Part shown: positions 39,099 to 47,851 of the stretch, in pieces | How positions within the stretch are numbered: position 1 is the first letter of the stretch | Layout of the letters: every line of letters begins with the position of its first letter | Program-made: the position numbers and the translations under genes | The notes under the pieces: model-generated | Told to the model about the DNA's origin: nothing | Seen by the model: the letters and a program-made list of their open reading frames with translations, nothing else | The model's database searches: none | Assembly: GCF_001888185.1 (NCBI RefSeq) | Contig: NZ_CP016364.1 | Location: forward strand, 310,001 to 374,000 | DNA from: Phaeobacter porticola | Lineage (GTDB): Bacteria; Pseudomonadota; Alphaproteobacteria; Rhodobacterales; Rhodobacteraceae | Length of the DNA stretch: 64,000 bases | Direction: 5' to 3'

Positions 39099-39131
39099 GC
39101 CCCACATAGGGTCAGGCGGAGTAGAACGCCG

Positions 39132-40844
39132 ATGCGCGATTCCGGTATAAGCCGTTCACAACGGGATAGTGATGTTGTTCTTGGCGATGATTGGGTCGCG
39201 CCGGAGCATACTGTGACGCGTGAACTACAGGATAAGAGGGCTCGCCGGGGGGTGTTGTCGCTGCGCAGCTCGCCGTTGACACGCAAGATCATTACGCTGA
39301 ATCTCATTGCGTTGATCATCTTGGTGTCGGGTATCCTTTACCTAAATTCATCACGCCAAAGCTTGGTTTTGCAACGGGCCGGTGCACTTGCCGCTGAAGC
39401 GATGCTGATCTCCGATGTGTTCGAGGCCCAGCTGCCGGAAATTGGCACCGTTAGTCTGGTGGTCGGGGACGGGATCGATCCCGTTGCCACTCTTCAGAAC
39501 ATTAGTCTGCGGGCGGGTGCTGAAGTCTTTGTATTCGATACGGCCGGCACGTTGATCGCCCAGACCAAAGGGGTTGAGCGGGGTGGCGCACTGGATCTGT
39601 TGAATGACGACAGCATGTCGTCCACATTGATCAGTGATGGTCTGGCGACGGTATGGTCTACTGTTGGCGGGATGTTGAAATCCGACACGGGCCAACTGCC
39701 CACACAGCCGCTTGAGGATCAGCTGCGAAATATGGTCCAGCAGGCTTTGGTTGGGGGCACCGAGGTAAAGGCGGTAGTTGATACCAGCGGCGGCACGGTG
39801 TTTTCTGCAGCAACGCCAATCATGTTCCAAGGCGATGCCATCGGCGTGGTTACCCTAGCGTCACCTACTGGCGAGATTGATGCGTTGGTCCGCAGTGAGC
39901 AGGAACGCGTGTTGCAAATGTTCGTTGTCGCTTTGCTGGTGTCCATTGGCCTCAGCCTGGTATTGGCCTCTACGATCGCCAATCCGCTGGCTGATCTGGC
40001 GGAAGCGGCAGAGCTGGGTCGTGATGGTGACACCCGAAAATCGAAACCGGGGCGTATCCGTATTCCCGACCTGACGGCACGCCCGGATGAAATTGGACGT
40101 CTCAGCCGCGCCCTGCGTAGTATGGTTAAAGCGCTTTACAACCGGATAGACAGCAACGAACAGTTCGCCGCTGATGTTGCCCATGAGATTAAGAACCCGC
40201 TTGCCAGTCTGCAATCTGCCGTTGGCACCCTGCGGATGATTAAGCGCGAAGATCAACGCGACAAGTTGCTCGATGTAATCGAACATGACGTGCGGCGTTT
40301 GGACAGGCTGGTCAGTGATATCTCCAATGCATCGCGCCTGGATGCTGAGCTGGTGAAGGAGGAAGAAGAGAGCTTTGATCTTCTGCATATGCTTGGCAAT
40401 TTGAACCAATTTCTGGGCGAGGATGCGCGCGGAAAAGGTATCGACTATATCACCGACCTGCCCAAGACTCCCATTGATATTCAAGGGTTGGAGGCACGGC
40501 TGGCACAGGTGTTTGTCAATCTGATCACCAACGCGATTTCCTTCTGCGAGGATGGCGATGCGATCCGCGTCTGGGCGCGACGTCGCGACAATCGCGTGCT
40601 GGTCGTGGTCGAAGACACCGGTCCGGGCATCCCAGATCAGGCACTAAGCAAAGTGTTCAAGCGGTTCTATTCTCAGCGTCCGGTCGAACATTTTGGAAAC
40701 AACTCAGGACTTGGCCTGGCGATTTCCAAACAAATTGTTGAGGCACATGGCGGTGTGATCTGGGCCGAAAATATTCGTCCGACAGAAGCAGATATTACGT
40801 CTGAACCTCTGGGCGCGCGGTTCGTCGTTGGTTTGCCGGTCTGA
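39132..40844 (+). CDS. chvG: sensor histidine kinase ChvG
   Basis: Partner of ChvI. 570 residues. Cytoplasmic leader, first membrane helix (IITLNLIALIILVSGILYL, about 54-72), a periplasmic domain of about 200 residues, second helix (MFVVALLVSIGLSLVLAST), HAMP, then H351 in DVAHEIKNPLASLQSAVGTL, the N-box (QVFVNLITNAISFCED), DTGPGIPDQ and the G2 box NSGLGLAISKQIVEAHGG. In rhizobia ExoR restrains the sensor from the periplasm; no exoR lies here. The operon continues with hprK 3 bases after. Confidence 0.95.
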   Translation: MRDSGISRSQRDSDVVLGDDWVAPEHTVTRELQDKRARRGVLSLRSSPLTRKIITLNLIALIILVSGILYLNSSRQSLVLQRAGALAAEAMLISDVFEAQLPEIGTVSLVVGDGIDPVATLQNISLRAGAEVFVFDTAGTLIAQTKGVERGGALDLLNDDSMSSTLISDGLATVWSTVGGMLKSDTGQLPTQPLEDQLRNMVQQALVGGTEVKAVVDTSGGTVFSAATPIMFQGDAIGVVTLASPTGEIDALVRSEQERVLQMFVVALLVSIGLSLVLASTIANPLADLAEAAELGRDGDTRKSKPGRIRIPDLTARPDEIGRLSRALRSMVKALYNRIDSNEQFAADVAHEIKNPLASLQSAVGTLRMIKREDQRDKLLDVIEHDVRRLDRLVSDISNASRLDAELVKEEEESFDLLHMLGNLNQFLGEDARGKGIDYITDLPKTPIDIQGLEARLAQVFVNLITNAISFCEDGDAIRVWARRRDNRVLVVVEDTGPGIPDQALSKVFKRFYSQRPVEHFGNNSGLGLAISKQIVEAHGGVIWAENIRPTEADITSEPLGARFVVGLPV

Positions 40845-40847
40845 CAT

Positions 40848-41291
40848 ATGGACGCGCCGCGTACCTGTCGCCTTCATGCCAGTTGCGTTGATGTTTCCGG
40901 TCGGGGCTTGCTGATAACAGGCACATCGGGTTCCGGAAAATCGACGCTTGCGCTGCAATTGATGGCAATGGGTGCCGCGCTGGTTGCGGATGATCAGGTA
41001 ATTGTTTCAGTGGGGGCAGACCACTTGGTTGCGACCGCGCCGGAAGCCCTGATCGGCGTAATCGAAGCGCGTGGTCTTGGCCTTTTGCGCGCGGAACCGG
41101 TTCAAAGAACCCGACTTACAGCCGTGGTAGATCTTGAAGAACTTGAAACAGATCGCCTACCGCCCCAGCTAATGACCATGATCCTTGACCATCCGATCCG
41201 CCGATTGCGCCGTACTGAGGGTCCGCATTTTGTGCCAGCTTTGCTACAATATCTCAAACACGGAGCACTGAACCCAGATGCGCACCTCTGA
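40848..41291 (+). CDS. hprK: HPr kinase/phosphorylase, short alphaproteobacterial form
   Basis: 147 residues: only the C-terminal kinase domain, without the N-terminal domain of the Firmicutes enzyme, as is normal in alphaproteobacteria. The P-loop is GTSGSGKS (25-32); VADDQV has the general-base and metal Asp pair (48-49); [10 protein letters not shown] is the HPrK signature. It phosphorylates HPr on Ser46, which is present in the HPr five genes downstream in this cluster (S46). It ends inside the start of rapZ (14-base overlap). Confidence 0.92.
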   Translation: MDAPRTCRLHASCVDVSGRGLLITGTSGSGKSTLALQLMAMGAALVADDQVIVSVGADHLVATAPEALIGVIEARGLGLLRAEPVQRTRLTAVVDLEELETDRLPPQLMTMILDHPIRRLRRTEGPHFVPALLQYLKHGALNPDAHL

Positions 41292-42168
41292 CGCTGTCCC
41301 TGATCCAGCCGCCGTCCCGATTGTGCTGGTGACCGGTCCATCGGGTGCTGGGCGGACTACAGCGATCAATGTGCTCGAGGATTTGGGATTTGAGGCGATT
41401 GATAATTTACCACTACGACTGCTGCCCGGTCTGGTGGAGGCAAATAGCCTGACCAGGCCAATGGCTTTGGGTCTTGATAGCCGCAATCGCGATTTCTCAC
41501 CGGCTGCCCTGTTGGATGTGATCGATATGCTGGCGGGACGCCGGGATCTGGATTTGACCGTGCTTTATCTCGATGCAGATCACGAGGTATTGCTGCGCCG
41601 CTACTCTGAAACGCGCAGACGCCATCCGCTCTCTCCCGCTGAGGACCCAGAAGTCGGCGTCTTGCGTGAAATTGACCTGATGATGCCGATCCGCGACCGG
41701 GCTGATCTGTTGCTGGATACGTCAGAGATGAATATCCACCAACTGAAAGCGGATATTGAACGACGCTTCGCTCCCGGTGGTAGGGCACTGGCGGTGTCGC
41801 TACAGAGCTTCTCCTACAAACGCGGCGTGCCACGCAGCATTGATATGGTGTTCGACTGTCGGTTCTTACGTAATCCATATTGGGAGCAGGGCCTGCGTAG
41901 TCTGGACGGGCGCGATGAGGCTGTTCAGGCCTATGTGCGACAGGATAGACGGTATCAGCCGTTTTTTGAGAGGGTACTCGATCTCATACGCTTACTGTTG
42001 CCTGCATACCGAGAAGAGGGTAAATCGCATCTCTCCATCGCATTTGGGTGCACTGGGGGGCAGCATCGCTCGGTCACAATGGCAGAAACCCTAGCCAAGG
42101 ATCTTGCGGAAGATGGGCAGCAGGTGTCAATTAGACACCGCGAGCTGCATGGCCAGCGACAGAAGTGA
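41278..42168 (+). CDS. rapZ: RapZ-family nucleotide-binding protein
   Basis: 296 residues. The N-terminal P-loop is GPSGAGRTT (20-28), with [16 protein letters not shown] after it; the C-terminal domain has [25 protein letters not shown] and the end block [20 protein letters not shown]. In enterobacteria RapZ guides RNase E to the GlmZ small RNA; in alphaproteobacteria its RNA or metabolite target is less clear. Note Arg in place of Lys in the P-loop (GAGRTT rather than GAGKST). It overlaps hprK. Confidence 0.93.
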   Translation: MRTSDAVPDPAAVPIVLVTGPSGAGRTTAINVLEDLGFEAIDNLPLRLLPGLVEANSLTRPMALGLDSRNRDFSPAALLDVIDMLAGRRDLDLTVLYLDADHEVLLRRYSETRRRHPLSPAEDPEVGVLREIDLMMPIRDRADLLLDTSEMNIHQLKADIERRFAPGGRALAVSLQSFSYKRGVPRSIDMVFDCRFLRNPYWEQGLRSLDGRDEAVQAYVRQDRRYQPFFERVLDLIRLLLPAYREEGKSHLSIAFGCTGGQHRSVTMAETLAKDLAEDGQQVSIRHRELHGQRQK

Positions 42169-42177
42169 GGGACCGGC

Positions 42178-42585
42178 TTGATCGGAATCGTGATCGTTGC
42201 ACATGGTGGATTGGCCAGAGAATACCTGGCCGCCGTTGAACATGTTGTGGGCCCTCAGCTCTGTCTTGAGGCCATTAGCATCGGACCGGAAGATGACCGG
42301 GACGCCAAACAGCGCGAAATCTGCCGCGCGGCGGACGCCGTTGACAGTGGCGGTGGTGTTGTGGTGGTGACGGATCTCTTTGGTGGCTCCCCCTCTAACC
42401 TCAGTCTTTTGGCCTGTACTCCGGCAAATCGCCGGATCCTATACGGTGCCAATCTGCCGATGCTAATCAAACTGGCGAAATCCCGCCATCTGCCCGTCGC
42501 TGACGCTGTGCGGCATGCGATGGAGGCGGGACGTAAGTACATTAACGCCCAAAACATCAACCCCGAAGGGGAGCAAGCGCATTAA
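42178..42585 (+). CDS. manX: PTS fructose/mannose-type EIIA protein
   Basis: 135 residues from TTG 42178, with GAGGGA 5 bases upstream. The phospho-accepting histidine is H9 in IGIVIVAHGGLAREY, and VVVTDLFGGSPSNLSL is the EIIA-Man signature. No EIIB/C/D genes lie nearby, so it is probably a regulatory phosphate acceptor rather than part of a sugar transporter. Next gene (HPr) begins immediately after its stop. Confidence 0.93.
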   Translation: MIGIVIVAHGGLAREYLAAVEHVVGPQLCLEAISIGPEDDRDAKQREICRAADAVDSGGGVVVVTDLFGGSPSNLSLLACTPANRRILYGANLPMLIKLAKSRHLPVADAVRHAMEAGRKYINAQNINPEGEQAH

Positions 42586-42855
42586 ATGGTTCAGAAAACG
42601 CTGGAAATCGTCAACGAAAAAGGACTGCACGCGCGGGCTTCTGCCAAACTGGTCGAGGTCGTCGAGGGCTTTGATGCCTCGGCAGAAGTGTCGCGGGACG
42701 GGCTGTCAGCCTCGGGTGACAGTATCATGGGGCTTTTGATGTTGGCAGCCTCCAAGGGAACGACTATTGACATCGAAACGTCCGGCCCGGATGCAGAAGC
42801 GCTGGCAGCGGCGTTGGATACGCTGGTTGCCGATAAATTCGGCGAAGGCTACTAA
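42586..42855 (+). CDS. ptsH: phosphocarrier protein HPr
   Basis: 89 residues. H15 in NEKGLHARASAKLVE is the site phosphorylated by enzyme I, and S46 in GDSIMGLLMLAASKG is the target of HprK. Last of the ChvI-ChvG-HprK-RapZ-EIIA-HPr string, with no gap after manX. No enzyme I gene is in the window. Taken together the genes code for a phosphorelay that reports carbon or nitrogen state rather than sugar uptake (inference from family knowledge). Confidence 0.96.
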   Translation: MVQKTLEIVNEKGLHARASAKLVEVVEGFDASAEVSRDGLSASGDSIMGLLMLAASKGTTIDIETSGPDAEALAAALDTLVADKFGEGY

Positions 42856-42889
42856 GCATCTTTCAGAATTACGGAACGGGACAAGGCAC

Positions 42890-43783
42890 TTGGCGGATAC
42901 TGCGCATGATCGGGACACGGGCGTGACGCCGGGGACCGAAGAGACCGGTGAGATCTACGATCGGCGGACCCTCACCTATGCCAACTCCTTTGATGATCGT
43001 TGGACCTCTTTTGCGATCCGTGCGATTGAATGGCTCACGGGCAAGCTGACAATTTTGCGAATGGTCCGTAAGTTCGAACGCAGCAACGCCGAATATCGTG
43101 GGCAGAAGTTCTGGCGCGGGGCGTTGAACGTCATGGGGATCAAGCTCATGACACCAGAAGAGCAGATCAGCCGTATTCCTGCTGACGGGCCTGTTATTGT
43201 GGTGGCGAACCATCCGCATGGCATGGTGGATGGCATGATTTTTGCCGATTTGATCGGTCGGGTTCGTCAGGATTACCGTATCCTGACACGGTCTGTTCTG
43301 ACAGGTCTCGACGAAGCGGCGACCTCTTTCATGATCCCCGTGCCTTTCCCGCACGATCCCGAAGCGCAACGGAAGATGGTCGAAATGCGGGCCAAGACCA
43401 TGGCGCACCTGAAGCAGGGCGGCGTTGTGGCATTGTTCCCATCGGGTGTTGTCATGTCGTCAGAGAGCTGGTTTGGACCAGCGATTGAGCAAGAGTGGAA
43501 TGTTTTCACCGCCCAGCTCATCCGCCGTTCTGGTGCGCGCGTGGTGCCAATTTTTTTCCCTGGCAGCAATTCTCGTTGGTATCAGATCGCCAATCGTGTC
43601 TCGCCAATCCTGCGTCAGGGGCTGTTGCTGCACGAGATCGTACGCTCTTGCAACAAACCTCAAAGCCCGGTTGTTGGCGCGACATTGACCGACGCACAAA
43701 TGGAAAAACTTCAGAGCGATCCGCGCGGTTTTATGGCGTGGCTACGTGAGCACACATTAGCATTGGGCAAAACCGGCACATAG
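42890..43783 (+). CDS. lysophospholipid acyltransferase family protein
   Basis: 297 residues from TTG 42890 (ACAAGG upstream); GTG 42923 is another possible start. The acyltransferase motif is VANHPHGMVDGMIFADLIG, followed by PVPFPHDPEAQRK and VVALFPSGVVMSS, with RSGARVVPIFFPGSNS later: the blocks of the PlsC-like family. An N-terminal stretch (AIRAIEWLTGKLTILRMV) may lie along the membrane. Related proteins acylate lysophospholipids or, in roseobacters, ornithine lipids; the substrate is open. It follows ptsH by 34 bases. Confidence 0.85.
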   Translation: MADTAHDRDTGVTPGTEETGEIYDRRTLTYANSFDDRWTSFAIRAIEWLTGKLTILRMVRKFERSNAEYRGQKFWRGALNVMGIKLMTPEEQISRIPADGPVIVVANHPHGMVDGMIFADLIGRVRQDYRILTRSVLTGLDEAATSFMIPVPFPHDPEAQRKMVEMRAKTMAHLKQGGVVALFPSGVVMSSESWFGPAIEQEWNVFTAQLIRRSGARVVPIFFPGSNSRWYQIANRVSPILRQGLLLHEIVRSCNKPQSPVVGATLTDAQMEKLQSDPRGFMAWLREHTLALGKTGT

Positions 43784-43850
43784 TTACGGTGTTGTTTTCC
43801 CAAAACAGCAACTTAGAACTGCCTTCCCTGAACCCGCCCTCATGGCGATG

Positions 43851-43886
43851 GCGACCTCCGCGGCTCACAATGGGCGCGGAGGTCGC
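43851..43886. terminator. 12-bp perfect hairpin between convergent genes
   Basis: GCGACCTCCGCG (43851-43862) and CGCGGAGGTCGC (43875-43886) are perfect inverted repeats with a 12-base loop, between the ends of the acyltransferase and hbd genes. No T-run follows on either strand, so it may be a Rho-assisted or 3'-end-protecting structure rather than a standard terminator. Confidence 0.5.
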
Positions 43887-43892
43887 GGCAGT

Positions 43893-44768
43893 TTAACGTG
43901 TAGGGACGGGCGTCTCGCCACGGTAGTCGTAAAAACCGCGCTGCGTTTTGCGACCCAGCCATCCAGCCTCGACGTATTTGGTTAATAAGGGGCAGGGACG
44001 GTACTTAGTGTCGGCCAGCCCATCGTGCAGCACATTCATGATCGCCAGACATGTGTCCAATCCAATGAAATCCGCCAACTCTAGCGGTCCCATCGGGTGG
44101 TTTGCGCCCAGCTTCATGGATTCGTCGATGGACTTCACGTTGCCGACGCCTTCGTAGAGTGTATAGACAGCCTCGTTGATCATTGGCATCAGGATGCGGT
44201 TCACGATGAAGGCGGGGAAATCTTCGGCGCTGGCTGCTGTCTTGCCCAGTTTCGCCACGACGGCATGACAGGCCGCAAAGGTTGCTTCGTCAGTCGCGAT
44301 CCCGCGGATCAGTTCCACCAGCTGCATCACCGGCACCGGGTTCATGAAGTGGAACCCCATGAAGCGCTCTGGTCGGTCTGTTCGGCTGGCCAGTCGGGTG
44401 ATCGATATCGACGAGGTGTTCGAGGTTAGAATCGTATGCGGCAGCAAGTGTGGCAGCAGATCTTCGAAAATGGCCTGCTTTACGGTTTCGCGCTCTGTTG
44501 CGGCCTCAATGACCAGATCAGTCTTGCCGATGTCTGCCAACATCAACGTGGTCGAAATACGTCCCAATGCGGCATCAACATCAATCTGATTAATCTTGCC
44601 TTTACTGGCCTGCCGGGTCAGGTTCTTTTTTACCGCATTCACAGCAGCGTCCAGGGCCTGCTGGCTTATGTCATTCAAAACAACATCATAACCTGCAAGC
44701 GCCATCACATGTGCGATGCCATTGCCCATCTGGCCCGCACCAATCACGCCTATCTTCTGGATGTCCAT
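43893..44768 (-). CDS. hbd: 3-hydroxybutyryl-CoA dehydrogenase
   Basis: NAD(P)-dependent interconversion of 3-hydroxybutyryl-CoA and acetoacetyl-CoA. 291 residues. Rossmann motif IGVIGAGQMGNGIAHVMALAG; catalytic residues in SNTSSISITRLA, RFMGFHFMNPVPVMQLVE (His) and EDFPAFIVNRILMPMINEAV; the C-terminal domain has GANHPMGPLELADFIGLDT. Serves butanoate/PHB turnover and the entry of acetyl-CoA to the ethylmalonyl-CoA route. Single-gene unit. Confidence 0.95.
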   Translation of the reverse strand: MDIQKIGVIGAGQMGNGIAHVMALAGYDVVLNDISQQALDAAVNAVKKNLTRQASKGKINQIDVDAALGRISTTLMLADIGKTDLVIEAATERETVKQAIFEDLLPHLLPHTILTSNTSSISITRLASRTDRPERFMGFHFMNPVPVMQLVELIRGIATDEATFAACHAVVAKLGKTAASAEDFPAFIVNRILMPMINEAVYTLYEGVGNVKSIDESMKLGANHPMGPLELADFIGLDTCLAIMNVLHDGLADTKYRPCPLLTKYVEAGWLGRKTQRGFYDYRGETPVPTR

Positions 44769-44923
44769 CGCTCATGCCTCTTGGGAGTTTTCTGGCGGAT
44801 CATACGGGCGAGGCCGTGCGTGGCACAAGGCCGATTGGCCGGGTTTTTAGGCAAAGTTGAGCATTAGCCTTTCGTCAACAGATCTCCGGTTAAGTGAGTC
44901 TTGGGTGAATATTGGTGGGTATT

Positions 44924-45745
44924 ATGAGCTACGAACTCAAGAGCGCAACCGCGCTTGCGGGCGAGCCTTGCAGCTATGCGGGCTCGAAGCTATTGGTCCG
45001 CGGGCCGGTGCGTAATCTAACTGAACCATATTTGGCATTTATCGGCGGGACCGAGGTCTTTGGCCGATTTGTCGAGCGGCCGTTTGTCGCCAAGACTGAA
45101 GAAATTTTGCAACAGACCTGCGTAAATTTGGGGAGTGTGAATGCCGGAGTTGACAGCTTTTTGAAGGATCCTGACATCCTGAATATTGCCCGAAAGGCGC
45201 AGTCTTCTGTGATGCAGGTGCTTGGGGCACAGAATATCTCCAACAGCTACTACAAGGTTCATCCGCGGCGCAACGACCGGTTTTTGCGTGCTCATGAACC
45301 GCTGTTGGAACTCTACCCTGAGATGGATTTTACAGAGTATCATTTCAACAAGCACTTGTTGAGCGCGCTGCGATCATGCTGCACGAATCGTTACGAAACG
45401 GTTCGTGATCATCTGCAGGAAACCTGGGTAGAGCGGATGGGCATGTTGATCGGGGCCCTGGAGGGGCAGGTGACGCTGCTTTGGATCCACTACGATGTGG
45501 ATCAGCAAGCTTTGTTTGGTCATGAACCGGCGCTCGTGGATCGGCCAATGGTCGACGCCCTAAGAGCACAGGTGCTCGGGGTCGTTGAAATCCCGGTGCA
45601 TACAGCGAGGGATGCAGAAGATATCGATGGAATGTTCTATGGGCAGCTAGACCTGCCTTCGGCGCAGCGGATGGTGGGCCCTAAGGAGCAACAGCGCATT
45701 GCGGAACAGGTCGCGCGATATCTGCAACCACGTCTTGCAAACTAG
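44924..45745 (+). CDS. DUF6473 family protein
   Basis: 273 residues from ATG 44924. GSKLLVRGPVRNLTEPYLAF, GGTEVFGRFVERPF and NLGSVNAGVDSFLKDP form the N-terminal half; QVLGAQNISNSYYKVHPRRN, RFLRAHEPLLELYPEMDFTEYHFNKHLL and a C-terminal VTLLWIHYD strand follow. The arrangement of GGTE, a GSVNAG turn and QVLGAQN loosely recalls SGNH-hydrolase blocks, which is only a suggestion. I know similar proteins in Rhodobacterales with no assigned role. No signal peptide. Divergent from hbd, ended by a terminator. Confidence 0.75.
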   Translation: MSYELKSATALAGEPCSYAGSKLLVRGPVRNLTEPYLAFIGGTEVFGRFVERPFVAKTEEILQQTCVNLGSVNAGVDSFLKDPDILNIARKAQSSVMQVLGAQNISNSYYKVHPRRNDRFLRAHEPLLELYPEMDFTEYHFNKHLLSALRSCCTNRYETVRDHLQETWVERMGMLIGALEGQVTLLWIHYDVDQQALFGHEPALVDRPMVDALRAQVLGVVEIPVHTARDAEDIDGMFYGQLDLPSAQRMVGPKEQQRIAEQVARYLQPRLAN

Positions 45746-45774
45746 GAGACGGCTTTGATAGCTCAGTGAATAGC

Positions 45775-45806
45775 AAAAAAGCCCGCAACACATGTCGCGG
45801 GCTTTT
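45775..45806. terminator. bidirectional intrinsic terminator after the DUF6473 gene and etfA
   Basis: AAAAGCCCGC (45777-45786) pairs with GCGGGCTTTT (45797-45806) over a 10-base loop, with an A6 run on the left and T4 on the right. Lies between convergent genes. Confidence 0.88.
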
Positions 45807-45827
45807 CCATGTCACATGTTGTCGTGC

Positions 45828-46754
45828 TTACAGCTTTTCGATCAGCTCAGGCACCGCTTGGAACAGATCTGCAACCAGACCGTAGTCCGCAACCTGGAAA
45901 ATCGGCGCCTCTTCGTCCTTGTTGATTGCGACGATGATCTTGGAGTCTTTCATGCCGGCGAGGTGCTGAATTGCACCAGAAATGCCCACCGCGACATAAA
46001 GCTCAGGCGCGACGACCTTACCGGTCTGCCCCACCTGCCAGTCGTTCGGTGCATAGCCGGAATCGACCGCAGCGCGGGACGCGCCTACAGCTGCGCCCAG
46101 TTTATCGGCAAGGCTTTCGATCAGTTTGAAATCTTCCTCGGAGCCAACACCGCGACCGCCGGACACAACCACACCAGCCGAGGTCAGCTCGGGGCGATCG
46201 CTGGCGGCGACCTTGTCTTCAACCCATTCAGACAGGCCGGGGTTTTCAGCTGCGGAGATGGTATCAACAGAGGCAGAGCCGCCGTCGCCAGCCGCGTCAA
46301 AGGTGGAGGTCCGGAAGGAGATGACTTTTTTCGGATCACGCGATTTTACAGTCTGGATTGCGTTGCCTGCATAGATCGGGCGTTCGAATGTATCGCTGTC
46401 TACAACACCGGACACGTCAGAAATCACCATCACATCCAGCAGGGCCGCAACGCGGGGCAGGACGTTTTTGGCGTCAGTCGTCGCCGGGGCCACGACGTGC
46501 TCATAGTCCGAAGCCAGCGAGGCAATCAAAGCTGCAGTGGGTTCCGCGAGGCGATGACCCAGTGATGCGTCTTCAGCGACCAGCACCTTGGATACACCAG
46601 CGATCTTGGCGGCTTCGTCACCGGCAGCAGCGGCAGAGGCGCCTGCGCATAGCACGGTCACATCACCCAGTTTACCAGCGGCTGTAACCGCCTTGGCGGT
46701 TGCATCCAGCGCCAGCGCGCCATCGGTCACTTCGGCAAGGAGAAGAACAGCCAT
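45828..46754 (-). CDS. etfA: electron transfer flavoprotein subunit alpha
   Basis: FAD-carrying half of ETF, which takes electrons from acyl-CoA and related dehydrogenases and passes them to ETF-ubiquinone oxidoreductase. 308 residues. The C-terminal FAD domain has [39 protein letters not shown] and [25 protein letters not shown] joins it to etfB, so translation is coupled. Likely acceptor for Mcd in this window. Confidence 0.97.
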   Translation of the reverse strand: MAVLLLAEVTDGALALDATAKAVTAAGKLGDVTVLCAGASAAAAGDEAAKIAGVSKVLVAEDASLGHRLAEPTAALIASLASDYEHVVAPATTDAKNVLPRVAALLDVMVISDVSGVVDSDTFERPIYAGNAIQTVKSRDPKKVISFRTSTFDAAGDGGSASVDTISAAENPGLSEWVEDKVAASDRPELTSAGVVVSGGRGVGSEEDFKLIESLADKLGAAVGASRAAVDSGYAPNDWQVGQTGKVVAPELYVAVGISGAIQHLAGMKDSKIIVAINKDEEAPIFQVADYGLVADLFQAVPELIEKL

Positions 46755-47512
46755 TATACAGCCCCCGCTTCTTTGAGTTTGCCAACCAGTTCATCCACGG
46801 AGCCAACAATAATGCCTGCGGCACGGGCTGCGGGTTCGGTGGTTGAAATAATTTCAAGACGTGGCGAGACATCGACGCCGTAGTCAGCGGCAGTTTTCTC
46901 GTCGAGCGGCTTTTTCTTCGCCTTCATAATGTTCGGCAACGACGCGTAGCGTGGTTCGTTCAGGCGCAGATCGACAGTGACGATGGCGGGCATCTTCACT
47001 TTGATGGTCTGCAGGCCGCCATCCACTTCGCGGGTTACAACGGCATTGTCGCCATCGACGTCCAGCTCAGAGGCAAAGGTGCCCTGCGACCAACCCAGCA
47101 GTGCTGACAGCATCTGACCGGTTGCGTTCATATCGTTGTCGATTGCTTGCTTGCCGGCCAGAACCAGACCGGGCTGCTCTTCTTCGACAACTTTGGCCAG
47201 GATTTTGGCGACTGCCAGCGGTTCGATGTCGGTGTGGACGTCGTCGGCCGCGTTGACGAGGATCGCGCGGTCGGCGCCCATGGCCAGTGCGGTCCGCAGG
47301 GTTTCCTGCGCCTGCTTCACACCGATGGAGATAACAACGATCTCATCTGCTTTGCCGGCTTCTTTCAGACGAATGGCCTCTTCGACGGCGATTTCGTCGA
47401 ATGGGTTCATCGACATTTTGACGTTGGCGAGATCGACACCGCTGCCGTCCGCTTTGACGCGGACCTTCACGTTGTAGTCAATCACGCGCTTGACAGGCAC
47501 AAGTACCTTCAT
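46754..47512 (-). CDS. etfB: electron transfer flavoprotein subunit beta
   Basis: AMP-binding partner of EtfA. 252 residues from ATG 47512. [20 protein letters not shown] opens it; [31 protein letters not shown] and [20 protein letters not shown] (AMP site) are typical, and [12 protein letters not shown] contains the recognition loop that docks to dehydrogenases. A longer frame exists upstream, but the ATG chosen is the universal start. First gene of the etfBA operon. Confidence 0.97.
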   Translation of the reverse strand: MKVLVPVKRVIDYNVKVRVKADGSGVDLANVKMSMNPFDEIAVEEAIRLKEAGKADEIVVISIGVKQAQETLRTALAMGADRAILVNAADDVHTDIEPLAVAKILAKVVEEEQPGLVLAGKQAIDNDMNATGQMLSALLGWSQGTFASELDVDGDNAVVTREVDGGLQTIKVKMPAIVTVDLRLNEPRYASLPNIMKAKKKPLDEKTAADYGVDVSPRLEIISTTEPAARAAGIIVGSVDELVGKLKEAGAV

Positions 47513-47851
47513 TTTGCGTTCTCTCCTTAACAAACGGCAAGCCGCCAAGCGACTCCCCTCCATGCTCTCGCGATGTTGATAGCGGCTTAGATTGCACCGC
47601 AACAGGGCAAAATCGTCACGTTACCGCCCTCCGACGTCGCGTTTGATGCTTTGCATCAGCAGTTTTGCAGGAATGTTTCCAAGAGGATGCTGCACTGCCG
47701 CAACGGCAGCCATAAGATGGCGGCTTTGGCCTATCGCGGATGTTTTGCACAGCTGTGTCAGGTTGACGCAGGCTGTGATTGCGTCAAACAAAACCGCCGC
47801 TGTGCTAACAAGAATGTAGACAGCGGCGACTTAAGTAACAAGGGACAGGCA
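47513..47851. promoter_or_regulatory. etfBA upstream region with palindromes
   Basis: 339 bases between etfB and the adenosyltransferase gene. It holds TTGCACCGCAAC (47592-47603), one base different from the mcd element, 80 bases before the etfB ATG; a perfect inverted repeat TGATGC-TTT-GCATCA (47644-47658); and a terminator for the adenosyltransferase transcript (47795-47828). No gene is visible in it. Confidence 0.55.
47795..47828 (-). terminator. intrinsic terminator after the adenosyltransferase gene
   Basis: CGCCGCTGT (47795-47803) pairs with ACAGCGGCG (47820-47828) over 16 bases. Read on the minus strand it is followed by GTTTTGTTTG, so it would stop transcription leaving the adenosyltransferase gene. 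Confidence 0.65.
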
